Shown: positions 34,186 through 48,453, counted from the stretch's first letter. The stretch is 64,000 nt of DNA from Adiantum capillus-veneris (GCA_014529385.2 CM043958.1:89923025-89987024), one strand, 5' to 3'. Notes: generated from the letters alone by a model not told the origin. Made by a program: numbers and translations.

Positions 34186-35109
34186 CTAAAAAGCTTCATT
34201 GTCAAGAGAATATATTGCAGGTTCGGTATCTCCCTCAGTCATATGAATTCGGTTTTTACCCTTTTGAAAGCATCTATTTGACGGATGATTTGTTTTACCA
34301 CAGTGAACACAAGGATTCTTCTTGAAATAGTCCTTTGTTTGATAATTGTTGCACCCACAAATGGCACAAGATCTGGTACCACTAAATGGTCGCAATGAAG
34401 CTAAAGTAGCAGCACAATTAGTGACTGCATAGGCACCAGAAGTATTAGAAGAGCTGATGGGGGATACTGCATTGGAGACTGTATATGCACCAGGAATAAT
34501 ATGAGAATTGGTACGGGGTACCGTTCGTTCTTCTTCTTGCAATGAATTGATAATACCATCTTAGGAGGGCAGTGGATCTTTCTCCTTTAAAACAATAACA
34601 ATCTGATGGAATCTATCAGGCAAACTACTTAACAAAATGGCTATGAGATCTTCTTATGATACTAGGGCTTTGACATAAACAAGTTGAGTTTTAATACTCT
34701 TCAGTCGGTTAACTAAAGATGTAATATTTTCATCAGCACACATACCAAGAGAATACAACTCCATCTTTAGTCTCATCGTTGAATATTTTTCTTTAGCACC
34801 AAAAACCTTCTCTAGCTGTATCCAGGCAGCACTAAAGGATTGCATGTCATCCAGATAATGAATAAATCATCTTCAAGAGGTCAGAATAATACATAGTGCT
34901 TGCTTGTCCTTGTGTTGTTGCTTGCCAGATAATGCTTTGGTAACTACAGCGGATGTACTTGATTCATTGGTTGATAGCGGCTTGACAACGCTCCACAAAT
35001 TCTTCCGTATCAAATATCCCTTCACTTTAATTTTCCAGGTGTGGAAGCTGAATCCATTAAACTTATCCTTTTTTGATGCCATGCTAGATAAAATTGCTGC
35101 TATGGTCAC
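34186..35109 (-). pseudogene. Gag of the gag-only element
   Basis: All three open pieces (35,109-34,873; 34,845-34,654; 34,542-34,186) share one frame, separated only by stop codons. The N-terminus reads F-N-G-F-S-F-H-T-W-K-I-K-V-K-G-Y-L, typical of copia gag. The centre has F-S-A-A-W-I-Q-L-E-K-V-F and N-I-T-S-L-V-N-R-L-K-S (UBN2-type). The end has two cysteine clusters, C-A-I-C-G-C-N-N and C-V-H-C-G-K-T-N-H-P-S-N-R-C, the latter an intact zinc knuckle, so it may have had two knuckles. Absence of frameshifts suggests decay only by point mutation. Confidence 0.85.
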
Positions 35110-35700
35110 TATTGTTGAAGTCGAAAAATAAGTTCTTGTTGCTTGCTACAAATTATTATCGTTGATAAGTTTCACACTCAATTTATCCTTTGAAGAATCA
35201 AGTGTTGCATAAATCCACAAATCAAATGTTTTCTTTCTTTGAGATAATTCAAACTCAAAAAAATACTGCAAAATAATGCCTTGATGTTATGCCGACCTGA
35301 AACTTATTGTGTAAACCTGCAAAATTAAGTACCTATTGATTATCCGATCACCAAGTACGGAATTGGAGGTTACCCGAGGGTGGGTATACCCGCTGGTTTA
35401 GGGACTCAAGACCAAATTGGTGGCCAATGGACTAAAATGTGAAATAAAATAAAAAACCAAACTGTCGATGGCGAGAAGAGATCTGCAGAGAACAGAGCCG
35501 ACGGTGGTTTGCTTCACAGCGGGCTCAAGAGGCCGACTTGGCAGGAGATGCAGTGACGAGATGTTATCAGCATCCCTGGGCGACCATATTGATGCTAACT
35601 ATGCACGACTTGATGCAGGTTTTGATGGTCGTGTCCCTTCTGCAAGAGGCCGGTCCCACAAAGCTTCTCGAGCACAAGCCCTCGTGGCTCTAATACCAGG
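35110..35700 (-). other. Leader of the gag-only element
   Basis: Lies between the 5' LTR and gag on the minus strand. A plus-strand frame (35468-35827) crosses the leader and LTR and is regarded as chance. Confidence 0.6.
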
Positions 35701-35931
35701 TGTAGATGAAGCCTATGGTGGGTGGTGCCATGCAGCCATGGCAAGGTATAGGTGCAGCAGAGAAATGAGAGCGAGAGAGGAGAGAAAATTTGATACTCAA
35801 CTGCAAAATCACGCTATGATAGATTGATTAAAAGCCTCTTTTTATATATAAAGGGTGAACTTTCCATGCAAAGTCCATGCACATTAAACTGCCTGCTATA
35901 GGTTGTGCCCATGGCCTTGACATACCTAACA
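35701..35931 (-). repeat. LTR (5') of the gag-only element
   Basis: 231 bp counterpart of 33,582-33,810, adjacent to the primer-binding site complement on its left. Confidence 0.9.
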
Positions 35932-36357
35932 ACTGACATGGTGATGCATAGTCAGGTGGTTCCTGATGAGGATGCATATGGCACTGAGGTTGCTGACAGG
36001 GATAGGTTGGCACACATAGTGCATGTTTCGTCGGCTTTTGGGTCTCTCATGTTTGACCTTTTGGTCTCGAGACCTGATCTTGCTTATGCGGTTGGTGTAT
36101 TTGCATTGGGAGTTGTCAGTCATGCGATGAATGACATTGGCCTCATGCATTGTGGAGCCATGTAGGTCATCACTCGATCCTGCATCAGGAGTATCATTGT
36201 AGCTCTAGCCCTAGTGGTATGCATGTTGCATCTACACTAGAGCAGTTACAGAGTGAGCCAGTGGGCATAGGTTGAGTGCCGTCTTCTCTCACCTCTTGTA
36301 TATACTAGTTGTAGGCTAGTCTTATTTCCACTTATTGGCACACAGCTTTAGTGGGAG
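35932..36357 (+). pseudogene. Copia-C RT tail and 3' untranslated region
   Basis: F-G-S-L-M-F-D-L-L-V-S-R-P-D-L-A-Y-A-V-G-V, near 36,030-36,110, matches the conserved G-S-L-M-Y...R-P-D-L-A-Y-A-V segment late in copia RT. Thereafter come M-L-H-P-type remnants and the polypurine tract. Confidence 0.8.
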
Positions 36358-36570
36358 AACACCGTGCTTTTCCCGTGTCTATCGGCGAGTGTCCGGCCAT
36401 CCATATTTATCTCCTTATTCTTTATACATACAAAGAATAAGGAGCTCTCACTCATTCTCACAATGTGCTCATACAATGATATTTGGGAGCTCCACCCACA
36501 TTCTGTGTACTCTCTCTCCCCCCCCTTCTCACTCACCGCACACACACCGCATTCGCGCACTCCCATCTAT

Positions 36571-37170
36571 ATTGTTGTCAGCCATGGTAAATGTTGTACT
36601 TGATGTGAAAATTGCCCAAAACGAGGGGGGGAAAAGAGAGGACAACGCATGCTATATAGTAGAAACCGTAGAAGACTGTAAAGGACGAGTTATGCAAAAA
36701 ATGGCATTGAAAAAATTTATGCACAAAATGACATACTAGCATGCACAGTACTACCTGTAGTAGAAACAGAGGCCGGAGTTCAGAAATCTAAGCAGACTAA
36801 GCTCTACAAACTTTCCCAAAATATTTGTCGACCAGTGAACTCTTGCCAAAGCTCACAAAAATCTAAGAAAGTGAGCAAGCATGTGTTGGAGTTGCTGGCG
36901 ACTAAGCCCAAGAGGACGCAAGCTGTTGTGATACCAATTGTTGGAATTGGGATTGCAAAAAAACACCCACATCTTGGAAAGGACAAAGAAAGCTCAAAAG
37001 GCACACAACAGAGAGTGTATTACTTAATGTGCAATGGAAAGATAAGATAGCTCTAGAGTGATGGGTATATATACAATGCATGGGGGGGAAAAACCTCCTA
37101 GCGAGGGAAAAAATGCCCCAGCGGTCCTAAGTGTGTTCACACACATCACTACCACATGTATATGGTAACA
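36571..37170 (-). mobile_element. Copia-A2 leader, primer-binding site and 5' LTR
   Basis: The minus-strand gag ATG is at 36,585. The primer-binding site complement (GTTGTGATACCAAT) lies at about 36,925-36,938. The LTR spans 36,939-37,170, starting (minus) TGTTACCATATACATG and ending CCAACA. It matches the LTR at 46,437-46,663. The 5-bp target duplication partner is lost with the 3' end. Confidence 0.85.
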
Positions 37171-40100
37171 TGGCCTTGCCATTTGTGTGAATAATTAAGT
37201 GGATGAAAGCATTCTAGCATATGCATACCACTTTGAAAGCTCAAGCAAAGCATATTCATAAAGGAATTAAAACCAAATCATATTCTTACTATGAGGTGGA
37301 TAATACCTTACACTTACCCGGAGGTCACATGCAATTTTCAAGTTCAAAGATACATTACCAAAATTCTAACCTCAAAACGTATAATATTTCTTTGACCTAT
37401 CAAATACTAAAAGTAGAGATTAGTGAAAATTAACAAATATTTAATTGATAACTGTGGATGTTGACGTGGCAATCCAAATCCCCTTGGTTAGATTCTACAA
37501 AGAAACTTCTTAAACTATCAGTTAACTGAGACCATCATAGGCTACCGTTCTACCAATAGTCATTATGAGCAACTTGATAAATTGAACTTAGCTATTGACC
37601 CTTGGCATTTGAGAACTTCCTTCCTTGAAAGTACAAGTGTGAAGAGGCCAATCATTGACCCTCAACACTTATGGAGTGATTTATCATTAGTTGGGCCATG
37701 CCCCTGAAAATACCACTCCTAGAGACACAATCAATGTTATAGAATAAGCATGAGATCCTCTCAAGTTGGAATCTTATTCACATATGATCTTTGAAACAGT
37801 CGTATCATCATTGAAGAAGACAAAAATTTCTCAAAACCCAAAAAGAAACTAGTCACACTAGATATTCTTTGGTTTTTGAAACACGAGATTACCTACCTTG
37901 AGGCTCTCTTAGTGGAATCATGTTATCCCATGCATTAGTTACTTGGTATCAAGGCCATGCATGTCTATTACATACAAAAATCATCATTTGTAGTGCACGC
38001 ACCTTGTGCATATAAGCAATGATATGTAGTGTATGTTGATGCATTGATATGCAACAAAGACAAACAAAGACCTTAATTGCAATTGAGTAGAAGGTTACAT
38101 GTATAGGTAACTCCCGCATTAACGTCAACATGAGAATTATCAATAAAAATCATTGAGCACAAACAAGATCTTACCTCGTCTTAAAGAAGCGTGTGAGTCC
38201 AGTGTAATCCACCGTGACCATGAGGTGAATAAGGATGTCCTTGACATAGTAGTTGGTGTTATAGTGGAGCGTAAACAATGATTGAGTGGAATTAATTCCA
38301 CCTTATGGCATCCCATGTATGCAAATGCAAGAAATAGACTGATAATCCCTTGGCTGCAATGACGGTCTCAATAGTTTGAGCCAATATTATATGTGCCTTG
38401 CACAATCTATATTGGCATGGATACATCACAATTTGACCTTTCCATACGTAAAATGTGAGCCTATATCCCAATATTGACAATCCCCCAAACTTGTGTGTGA
38501 TTGCCCTTGATCCTAGTCAATGAGAAATATCTTGGCATGGGTAGAAGCCTTGCATTTTGCTATGTCCTTCAAAGCACTTTGCTTTGCATAGCAAGAGATC
38601 CTTCCAAATTAAGATTAAAACACAGAGAAACAAGAAGAACTTGAAATGATCTAACCTTGTCACCCACTTGGGAATGCAAAAGTAGGTCATCCAATTTGAT
38701 AATCCTTTAAGAGAGCCTTCTTGTTTTTCCTACTATGGCTGAAATGCCAAATTGGAGCCCTTCTGACATGTGTTTTAAATGGGTTGAACTGTGAATAGGG
38801 CTTATAGCCATGGATTTCATGAATGTGGGTCATAGCCGTGGATTCCAATATATTGTAAAAGCCCTTTGGCTTGGTGCAAAGTTGCTTGATATTGTAGTCA
38901 TTTTGGCAGTTCTTGCTTGAATCCAACTCATGGCTATGTATTTTGATATACTTAGGGTGGTCCCGTGTATTGTGTAAGAACTTTGGCTTTGTTCATGCTG
39001 GCACCCAGTGATGGACCGTTCAAATTACACTTGCAAAGTGCCTGCAACAAGTGCGTATGCTGATAGCATGTCTCAAAATTGGGAAGCCACTATGTCAGAT
39101 GCATAAAATTGAAGCCTAGCTTCACATAATGATAATGCATTAATGAACAGAATAACAATTCACTAATGAACCTAGGTCAGTTGGTGTCTGGGCTTGAAGT
39201 AATAGTAGACGCGTAGGCTAGCGATGGCATACCCATAATGCATTCTAACCAGTGTATAAAAAGCCAACTTTGTATATCCATTCATAGACTGAGATACTGT
39301 GTCCAAAGTGATGACATAATTACTCTTTGAGTAATTGTTGTCACAAAAATTAACTTTCGGAAACCTATTCATGAAAGCTTGCAAATTAAAGTCATATTTA
39401 AATTAAGAAAACCCACGTAAATTATGAAATCGCAAACTTATTGACCATGTCATTGTTGGTGTACTCGGCAAAATGCCTTGCATGTTGTTGTATTCTTGAT
39501 TCACTTGCTACACCTTGCATGCTAATATAGAGATCGTAAAAAATTGTTCGGCTACTTAACCATTAACTCCTGTCAAGCTTTGACGACATGTTCAAGCACT
39601 TGCATGACCATGCATGCCAGGCTTCCCATGTTGAGATCCTTAATAAAACTTTGTCGTATCCTGAACTGAAAACATGGATGCATGCATAGATTAGGGACTA
39701 ATTGCATGCCTCAAATCCTCACTTGCTTTACTTGATAGTTTTTATGTTGGCTTGGACATGCAGTGCCATGCACCCAAGATAACGCCTCTTCCAAATTTGG
39801 AAAATTTTCCAAAAGGCCTTGATATGATGACGACTGTGTGAAAATTGTGACATAGCACGCCGTTGTGATGACGCTACAAGTAATTGTGGTTGGCAAGCAG
39901 TGATTGCCAAAGCAATGGTGTGAACTCTTCCTAGTCAAAAAACTTTGGCCACCAAAATGACCAACCCCCAATTATGGAAATCGTTTGTGATAACTTTGAG
40001 GGAAATTGGCTATGGCATTGGCGGCAACATGCAAAGAGGAGAAGAAGGAGATGTTGCGTTGCAAAGAGGCGGTTTCACCCGTTGATGTAGAAACGAACCT

Positions 40101-40380
40101 TGCTCAAGACGCCAGCATGCACCCTTTTGTGGCACCCCTATGCAAAAACATCGAGGTGGTTTCACCCTATGATACATGAATTGCTCAAGACGCCAAAATG
40201 CACACTTTTTGTGGCACCCCTATGCAAAAACATCAAGGTTTCCATTGCCCTCCTTCTCTCCCCAAGAGGACATGCCCACACAAATTTCCTTTGACACCAA
40301 GCTTCTTCACCACAACTTTTTTCAATGCATGCAAAGTGCGCCCCTCTCCCTCATAAACAAAAACCATGCTTTGATACCAA
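37171..40380 (-). mobile_element. LARD-like element copy F (relative of copy E)
   Basis: From about 37,440 to 40,380 it follows, in order and with heavy divergence, 56,400-59,650 of copy E. Examples are GTGG/GTGTTG-CAATCCAA near the start, AAAGCACTTTGCTTTGCA in the middle and a primer-binding site complement, CTTTGATACCA, at 40,369-40,379. A complete left LTR and the distal half are not recognisable. No pol motif is seen on either strand. It is non-autonomous or eroded. Confidence 0.6.
40100..40245. repeat. 81-nt tandem duplication in copy F leader
   Basis: Units start at 40,100 and 40,181 with TTGCTCAAGACGCCA and share TTTGTGGCACCCCTATGC and AAAAACATC. Confidence 0.9.
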
Positions 40381-42760
<2,380 letters not shown>

Positions 42761-42765
42761 TTGCC

Positions 42766-43095
42766 TCATTGGACCTCCCCAGGTCAAGCCAATAGGGATT
42801 AAGCAGCATAAGTGATAGCCTTCTGACATGTGTCCCCCTTTCCCCTTTTGTGAGAGCTTTAGATAATTAAATAATTAAACTAAACTCTCATTGGACTCCT
42901 TTGCCTCCTGGCCAATAGGAATCAGGCAAGCCATGGGGCTCCTGAATGCTCATTGGACCCCTTGGGAGACTGCCCAATAGTCTTCTAGGACACTTAATTC
43001 TTATTGGTTTCTTTTATTAAATGTTTTTAAATTAATTAAACTAGATTTACTCTAGCCTAATTCTCATTGGTCCACTTCAAGGGTCTTCCAATAGG
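42766..43095. repeat. Array of four ATTGG...CCAAT dyads
   Basis: CTCATTGG followed 15-25 nt later by CCAATAG occurs four times (about 42,765-42,795, 42,886-42,918, 42,949-42,978, 43,060-43,094). The sequences between and after the pairs are also partly repeated (ACATGTGTCCC; ATTAATTAAACTA or AATAATTAAACTA). The blocks look like diverged tandem units. Confidence 0.75.
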
Positions 43096-45033
43096 AATTG
43101 GGCATACCTTGTGGGCATCTGGCCTAGGGAGCTGACATGTGTCCCTCATTCCCTTTGTGTAAAGGGAGCCTGTGTGTGTGTGTGTGTGGCTTTCTCTCTC
43201 ATCCCCTAGCTTTGGGGCTCGCCCCCTCCCATGTAGGGATGTAGAAAGACTTTTTGGGCACACACTAAGCATCCAATTTTCCCTAAGGTTGACCTTTGGA
43301 CACAACCTTTGAATTTTGGAACCTTAGCATTTTGGAAGTCTTAATGGGCTGAACCTTAGGGTCTTTTTAGCCCGTTGTTTCACATGGCTCTTTTGCAGAT
43401 GGCCCCCCCCTTTGGATCCCTATTTTCCCTCCTTTGGATCCCTACTGTGGCCGGTCTGCTAACTTAACCAATATTCTAGCTTTTTCTCCCTTGGCACTTC
43501 CCCACATTAAATGATCAGTTTAATATGAGAAAATCATTTAGGAGAATTAGATATTGATTATTATGACAGTATATAACATGCTAAACAATTAATGATGATG
43601 GCTTCAATGGATTGGATAAATGCACACTGAGTTTGTTTGATGACTTTACATACACACATATACACACGTGTTAGACATGCACATGCATTCACACACACAC
43701 ATCCCTCTCTTGTGAGAATCTAGTATGGAACTCTGGGCATACTTTTATATCCCTACATTCTTATGTTTTGGATGGAATTGCATGACCTCTAAGGCATTGA
43801 GCGCTTACTTATCCTCCCCAATTAGCATAACCCATTTATTATCGCGTTGCATATAATAGCTAAGAACATCTTGTTATCTCCTAATGCATCAAATGAGAAT
43901 GGTTCACAAGAATTTATGACATGTAGTATGACATAAATCTTTCACCTTTCCATTAATATTAAAGTCTTGGGAAGTGGATGATACCCTCGCATTAAAGTCT
44001 GGGAGAAGGAGATGTACCTAATTGTTTAAAATAGAATGCCTACCTAATTTCCTCAAAATAGAATGCCTGTTTTGCACCACAAACATGGAGTCCCTTATCC
44101 TATTTTTTGTCTCTCGTTTCATAGTCCCTATAGAGAAACCCTCCATAAACTTTTACTTTAAAGGCTTCACTACACACACTTGCTGCAAAGAGAGGAAGGG
44201 TATCTCTTCCACATTGCTTTGCTCTTTCTTCATGTCATCTCGAGCCCTCTTATCTACAAACCTCTTGGCTCACCTAGAGCTCTTGGGTTTTCTTCAATCG
44301 AAGTTTGGCCTTATCTACACACATCTTGGCTTACCTACAGTTCTTGGGTTTTCTTCAATCAAATTTTGGCCTTTTCTTCTACTCTTCATGACAATAACAT
44401 CGGGCCGAAAGGTGTTCGTGGTGCTATTATCCTTATTCGTAAGCAATTGAGTTATGCCAAGGTGATTTGACTCCTTTTTGTGGCAACATTAAGCTAGGGC
44501 TTCGACAAAATCAGGTTGCAGATCACATTTGTCACACCTACTTGCTTGGTATTTTACAAGGTGGTATGATAAGTTGAGCTTTAGCATTTTCTTGCTTACA
44601 TGAAGGATAAATGTGATTACAAAATTTCATGGAGTGTACTAAGTTTGATAGATTACAAAATGGGAAGTGAATGTGGATGCACTATGAAACACCTTCCTGT
44701 ATGGTCATATTTTCATCGTGAGGGTTCTTGTGTTGATTTGTACTTCATATACACTCACATACTCCTTGTGTGAAAGGAGCCTTGATGTCTCTCACACTTA
44801 ATACTCATGTACTCATGCATTTTCTTAGATCTCTCTACACACACACAATCATGTATTTTTCTAACTATCGTGAACATCATGGCATATGGCACATGTATGA
44901 TTAAATTAATCCACATGCCCTCATTCATGTTTTTGTTTTTTTAAGTACAACAATAGATTTAATGGAGCCACAATGATAAACATAACTTGAAATAAAAAAA
45001 GTTTAAACATATAGAATTTTATGCTCTTGGATA

Positions 45034-45066
<33 letters not shown>

Positions 45067-46436
45067 CACAGAGGTTTTTTGAAGTGGTTTTAAAGATGGA
45101 TTATGCTTACTTTTACTTTACGATACAAATCCATGAAAATTCACCCATTGCATCCTTGAATTTGATTTGCCCATATGTTTTCCTCACTATTGTTCATTAT
45201 AGATTAAGATAATGTTCTTGACAATCCTCTTGGCCAAGCCAACCAAGCAAGACTAATTTCCATCTTAAATTGGCCACTTAAGTTTGGGGAAAATAAAAGA
45301 GAACAAGTGAAGTCATTTAAAGTGTTTATAGACTTAGTTCGGTCCAAAGCTTGGGACTTAAGGAAATAAATCTATAAAAGAGAAAGGATAATTACTTTTT
45401 AATTAATTTCAATCAAATCCATAGGTCAAGAAAGGATAAATTTATCCCTAGAGCAACCTTGATCAAGGTACAGGGCAAAGAGGGTTAATTAGAGAAATTA
45501 TAGGAGTCTAAAGATAGAAAATGATCGTGCAAATTCTAAGTAATCAAATTTACTCATTAAACTCCAAGTATGAATTTTATACTAGGAAGCTCTAGGATAA
45601 AGTTAGAACTTACCAAAGGTAGTCTAAATTTTATATGCTCCAAGACCAACTTCATAGTACCTCCCAATAAGCACTACGCTAAAGTTTTACACTTGAGGAG
45701 ATGCTTCAAAGCCCAAGAGTAAGTTCAGCTTTTATCATTGTCTATCCTAATTTTGCAAGTTCTAAATAAGTAGAGAGAGTCTAGGCCGGATCAACTTCAT
45801 AGAGCCTCCAAAGGATGATGCAAAAGTCTTGTACATGAGCTACTTAAATTAAAGGTAATTATGTGGGTTTTATTAATGCACAGGGAAAGTAAAAGAATAA
45901 GGTTAGATAAGCCCTTCCCTATTTAGAAAGTTGACTTTAGTCCTTCTCTTCCAAGTTTGGCCAGGAAACATGTCCATAGTAGCTCACACTTCCTTTATGG
46001 GACAGTGGGCAAGTAAGTGTGTGTATGTTCTTTATCCAAATTCAAGTTTAAGAGAAGTGAGGGCAAGTTTCTTTCAAGATTAGGAAGGGGTTACAAGTTT
46101 CAAAGGATGCATTAAGTTACTCTTTAAGTTTTTACTTGTAATTGGTCCATGTAACTATCATTCCATGCTAAGTTTTTGGCAAGTGGGGAGGAAAAAGAAG
46201 AGGGTTCGTGGGAATTTTTGGCCATTCTTTTTCATTCTCACATTATTTCATGTGTCCATTTGTTGTTAATCAAGTGCTCTCTCTCTCACCTCTCTCATGG
46301 GAGCTCAAGAGATAGTCTCCATGCTCAAGCACTTGGCTATTGATGCAAATCCAAGCAAGTAGATCCATGAAAGCTCTTCTTCTCCTTCTTCTCTATTATT
46401 CTAGCTATGCTAAGAGCTTGCTCATGGAGTATTCAT
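43096..46436. other. Long stretch without recognisable genes
   Basis: It contains a (GT)9 tract at about 43,170-43,188, a 60-nt tandem repeat at 44,262-44,380 and a CT/CA microsatellite at 45,040-45,070. Frames such as 44022-44450 are hydrophobic and T-rich without domains; I regard them as chance. Confidence 0.5.
44262..44380. repeat. 60-nt tandem repeat
   Basis: TCTTGGCT-A-CCTA then TTCTTGGGTTTTCTTCAATC and TTTGGCC occur twice with period 60. Confidence 0.88.
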
Positions 46437-47240
46437 TGTTACCATATACATGTGTTAATGATGTGTGTGAACACACTTAGGACTGTCGGGGCATTTTTTT
46501 CCTCACTAGGAGGTTTTTCCCCCGTGCATTATATATACGCCCATCATTATAGGGCTATCTATATTTCCATTGCACACTCAATAATACACTCTCTGTTGTG
46601 TGCCTTGAGCTTCCTTTGTCTTCTCCAAGCTGTGTGTATTTTCCCGCAACCCTAATTCCAACAATTGGTATGAGAGCAGGGTGCGTCCTCCCAAGCTTAG
46701 TCATCAGCATCTCCAGCACACGCTTGCTCACTTTCTCTTATTTTTGTGAGCTTTGGCGAGCGTTCGTAGGTTGACAAATATTTCAGGAGAAGTCGAAAAG
46801 CTATGTCTGCTCAGATTTTTGATTCGGACTCATTTCGGCCTCCGTTTCCACTACATGTAGTACTGCGCAAGCTATTTTGTCATTTTGTGTAAAATTTTTG
46901 TCAGTGGTATTTTTTGCATAACATGTCCCTTACAGTATTCTACGGTTTGTGATATATAGCATGTGTTGTTCCCACTTTGTTTCTCCTCTTTTGAGGTAGT
47001 TTTCACATCAGGTACATGCATTCGTCATGGTCGACAACAACACATATGTGTTCAAGATGTTTGCTACTGAGAACATATTGGATGGGGACAATTACTCTAT
47101 GTGGGCTTACATGATGCAACAAGTTCTTGTGTCAAAGGGTGTTTGGAATATTGTGCAGGGCATTGATGTACGTCCTGGTTCTGAGGATGTAGGCAATGTT
47201 GAGAATGTTGCAGGTCTTGCTACCACCCTTGCAAGTAGAT
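46437..47240 (+). mobile_element. Copia-A3: 5' fragment (LTR, leader, gag start)
   Basis: A 227-bp LTR (46,437-46,663; TGTTACCATATACATG...CCAACA), primer-binding site TTGGTATGAGAGC (46,665-46,677), leader and gag N-terminus. It ends abruptly after about 71 gag codons. The LTR closely matches the Copia-A2 5' LTR. Confidence 0.9.
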
Positions 47241-47242
47241 GA
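47027..47242 (+). pseudogene. Copia-A3 gag N-terminal fragment
   Basis: The ATG at 47,027 opens 71 stop-free codons with K-M-F-A-T-E-N-I-L-D-G-D-N-Y-S-M-W-A-Y-M-M and G-V-W-N-I-V-Q-G-I-D-V, matching Copia-A2 and A1 gag. This is the only family copy here with an intact start. The last codons (A-S-R-stop) run into unrelated sequence. Confidence 0.88.
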
Positions 47243-48108
47243 AACGCGTAGGGTGGTCGAAAACTATTGGTTAAAGCCTTCACCCATAACAACTTGGAAC
47301 AATTGTTTTCAAAAGGTGATGACATCATTCCAAAAGGTATGATCTACCCAAGGAAGGGGGGAGTGTTTGCTGACATCCATCATTCACTTTCTTCCCTCTC
47401 AACCTTCCTCCCTGACATCTCAATCTCCAATCTTAGGGAATGTATATATAAATTCTTATACTCACAAAAAAGAAAAAAAGTAAAGAGCAAGAGCAATTAG
47501 CAAACGAGTATACACAATAAAAGTCAAAACATTGACCTAGACCTACACATTCACATACGGTACACTGAATCAGAGACCTACGTCATCAAACATCTATGAT
47601 CCTCATCACTCGAGTGATGGAGGGTAGGCGGGATTAGCACGATAGGAGTGTTTCTCTTTTAGAGTTTAGTGATTAGCAAAGTTCTTTTTTCCCACTGATG
47701 TGCCTCCTAGAGGTATTCTTTGTGTTTCCTAGTGTGTACAGGAACGTGTTGCTGTTGTTAGGATTTGGACCTTCATGGAATCTTTCTCTCATTCACACTT
47801 CAAACCAAGTGCAATCATCAACACAAACAGGTGTTTCTTATCCATTAGCATTGTCCCTTATCTTTTTGTATCCATGTTTGTTTGCTTTAGTTGTGATTGA
47901 TAGCATAATATTCATCACATATGCTTAGTACCAAACATTAAATTCAATGTAATTTCTTGTCATAATCACTTGTCTAGGTTTAATAATCAAGCAGTCCGAC
48001 TAAGCTAGTTTGACCAAGCTAGATCATCTCAAATGCTCTCCCACCTCGATAACCGAGCTTCAACTCAATAACTTCTGAGGACGGAATCTACATCAGGAAG
48101 GGGGACAT
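47243..48108 (+). other. Fragments of LTR-element 3' ends
   Basis: A polypurine-like AAGGAAGGGGGGAG precedes TGTTTGCTGACATCC at about 47,364, with a TATA-like TGTATATATAAATTC at about 47,438: a possible 3' LTR start. Near 48,090-48,108 a second tract, AGGAAGGGGGACA, precedes TGTTAACCC. No coding domain is readable between them. Confidence 0.4.
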
Positions 48109-48380
48109 GTTAACCCTTACGCACATTCCTCACCTAAGACGGATGCCGTATTATTTATTTGGTAGAGTCAGGTACCGGGCTTGTCGGTCCAATAGGAAAA
48201 GGGATGAGAGGTGCACTCTAACTGGAACATTCAAGGGATTAGTTGGCTAAGCATGGGCGTCCAAGTGTGAATGGGGCGAGCTCATATAAAAGTCAACTAA
48301 ACCTAAAATTCACTCATTCTCTCATTTGTGCAATTGAAGAGTGCTCTTGCTCCATCTCCATCTTCTTTTTCTTCATCTCC

Positions 48381-48415
<35 letters not shown>

Positions 48416-48416
48416 C

Positions 48417-48453
<37 letters not shown>

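Larger units (their letters stand above)
33582..35931 (-). mobile_element. Gag-only non-autonomous LTR retrotransposon (TR-GAG-like)
   Basis: LTRs lie at 33,582-33,810 and 35,701-35,931 (TG...CA; both contain GAAGCCTATGG and end CATACCTAACA). The primer-binding site adjoins the right LTR (plus-strand GCTCTAATACCAGG, complement of a tRNA-iMet site), and the polypurine tract adjoins the left (minus-strand GAGGGAGGGAT). The 1.9-kb internal region has a gag gene but no protease, integrase, RT or RNase H, and no room for them. This fits the TR-GAG class. A matching target duplication is not evident (GTTGA against ACTGA). Confidence 0.85.
30724..36565 (+). mobile_element. Copia-C: internally deleted copia element
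   Basis: The LTRs (30,724-30,954 and about 36,358-36,565) share CTCCTTATTCTTTATAC, GATATTTGGGAGCTCCA and CATTCGCGCACTC. A primer-binding site (TTGGCATCAGAGC, 30,956-30,968) and a polypurine tract (TTTAGTGGGAGA, near 36,348-36,358) are present. Between them are a long leader, a zinc knuckle, protease remnants, GAG-pre-integrase traces and, after the gag-only insertion, only the end of RT. Integrase and most of RT are gone. Confidence 0.85.
23360..37170 (-). mobile_element. Copia-A2: copia element split by two later insertions
   Basis: Reading the minus strand from 37,170: 5' LTR (36,939-37,170), primer-binding site, leader, gag start (ATG at 36,585), interruption by Copia-C, gag (30,718-29,878), interruption by Copia-B, linker and protease (23,928-23,360). 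Integrase, RT and 3' LTR are missing beyond 23,360. Reading frames continue across both insertions when one target-duplication copy is removed, which confirms the nesting. It is the same family as Copia-A1 and A3. Confidence 0.85.

Noticed and set aside
35468-35827. 119-codon plus-strand frame.
   Set aside because: It crosses the leader and LTR of a minus-strand element; the LTR part is explained by that element.
44022-44470. 142- and 96-codon overlapping frames.
   Set aside because: Hydrophobic, T-rich, two frames over the same tandem repeat, no domain; most likely chance.
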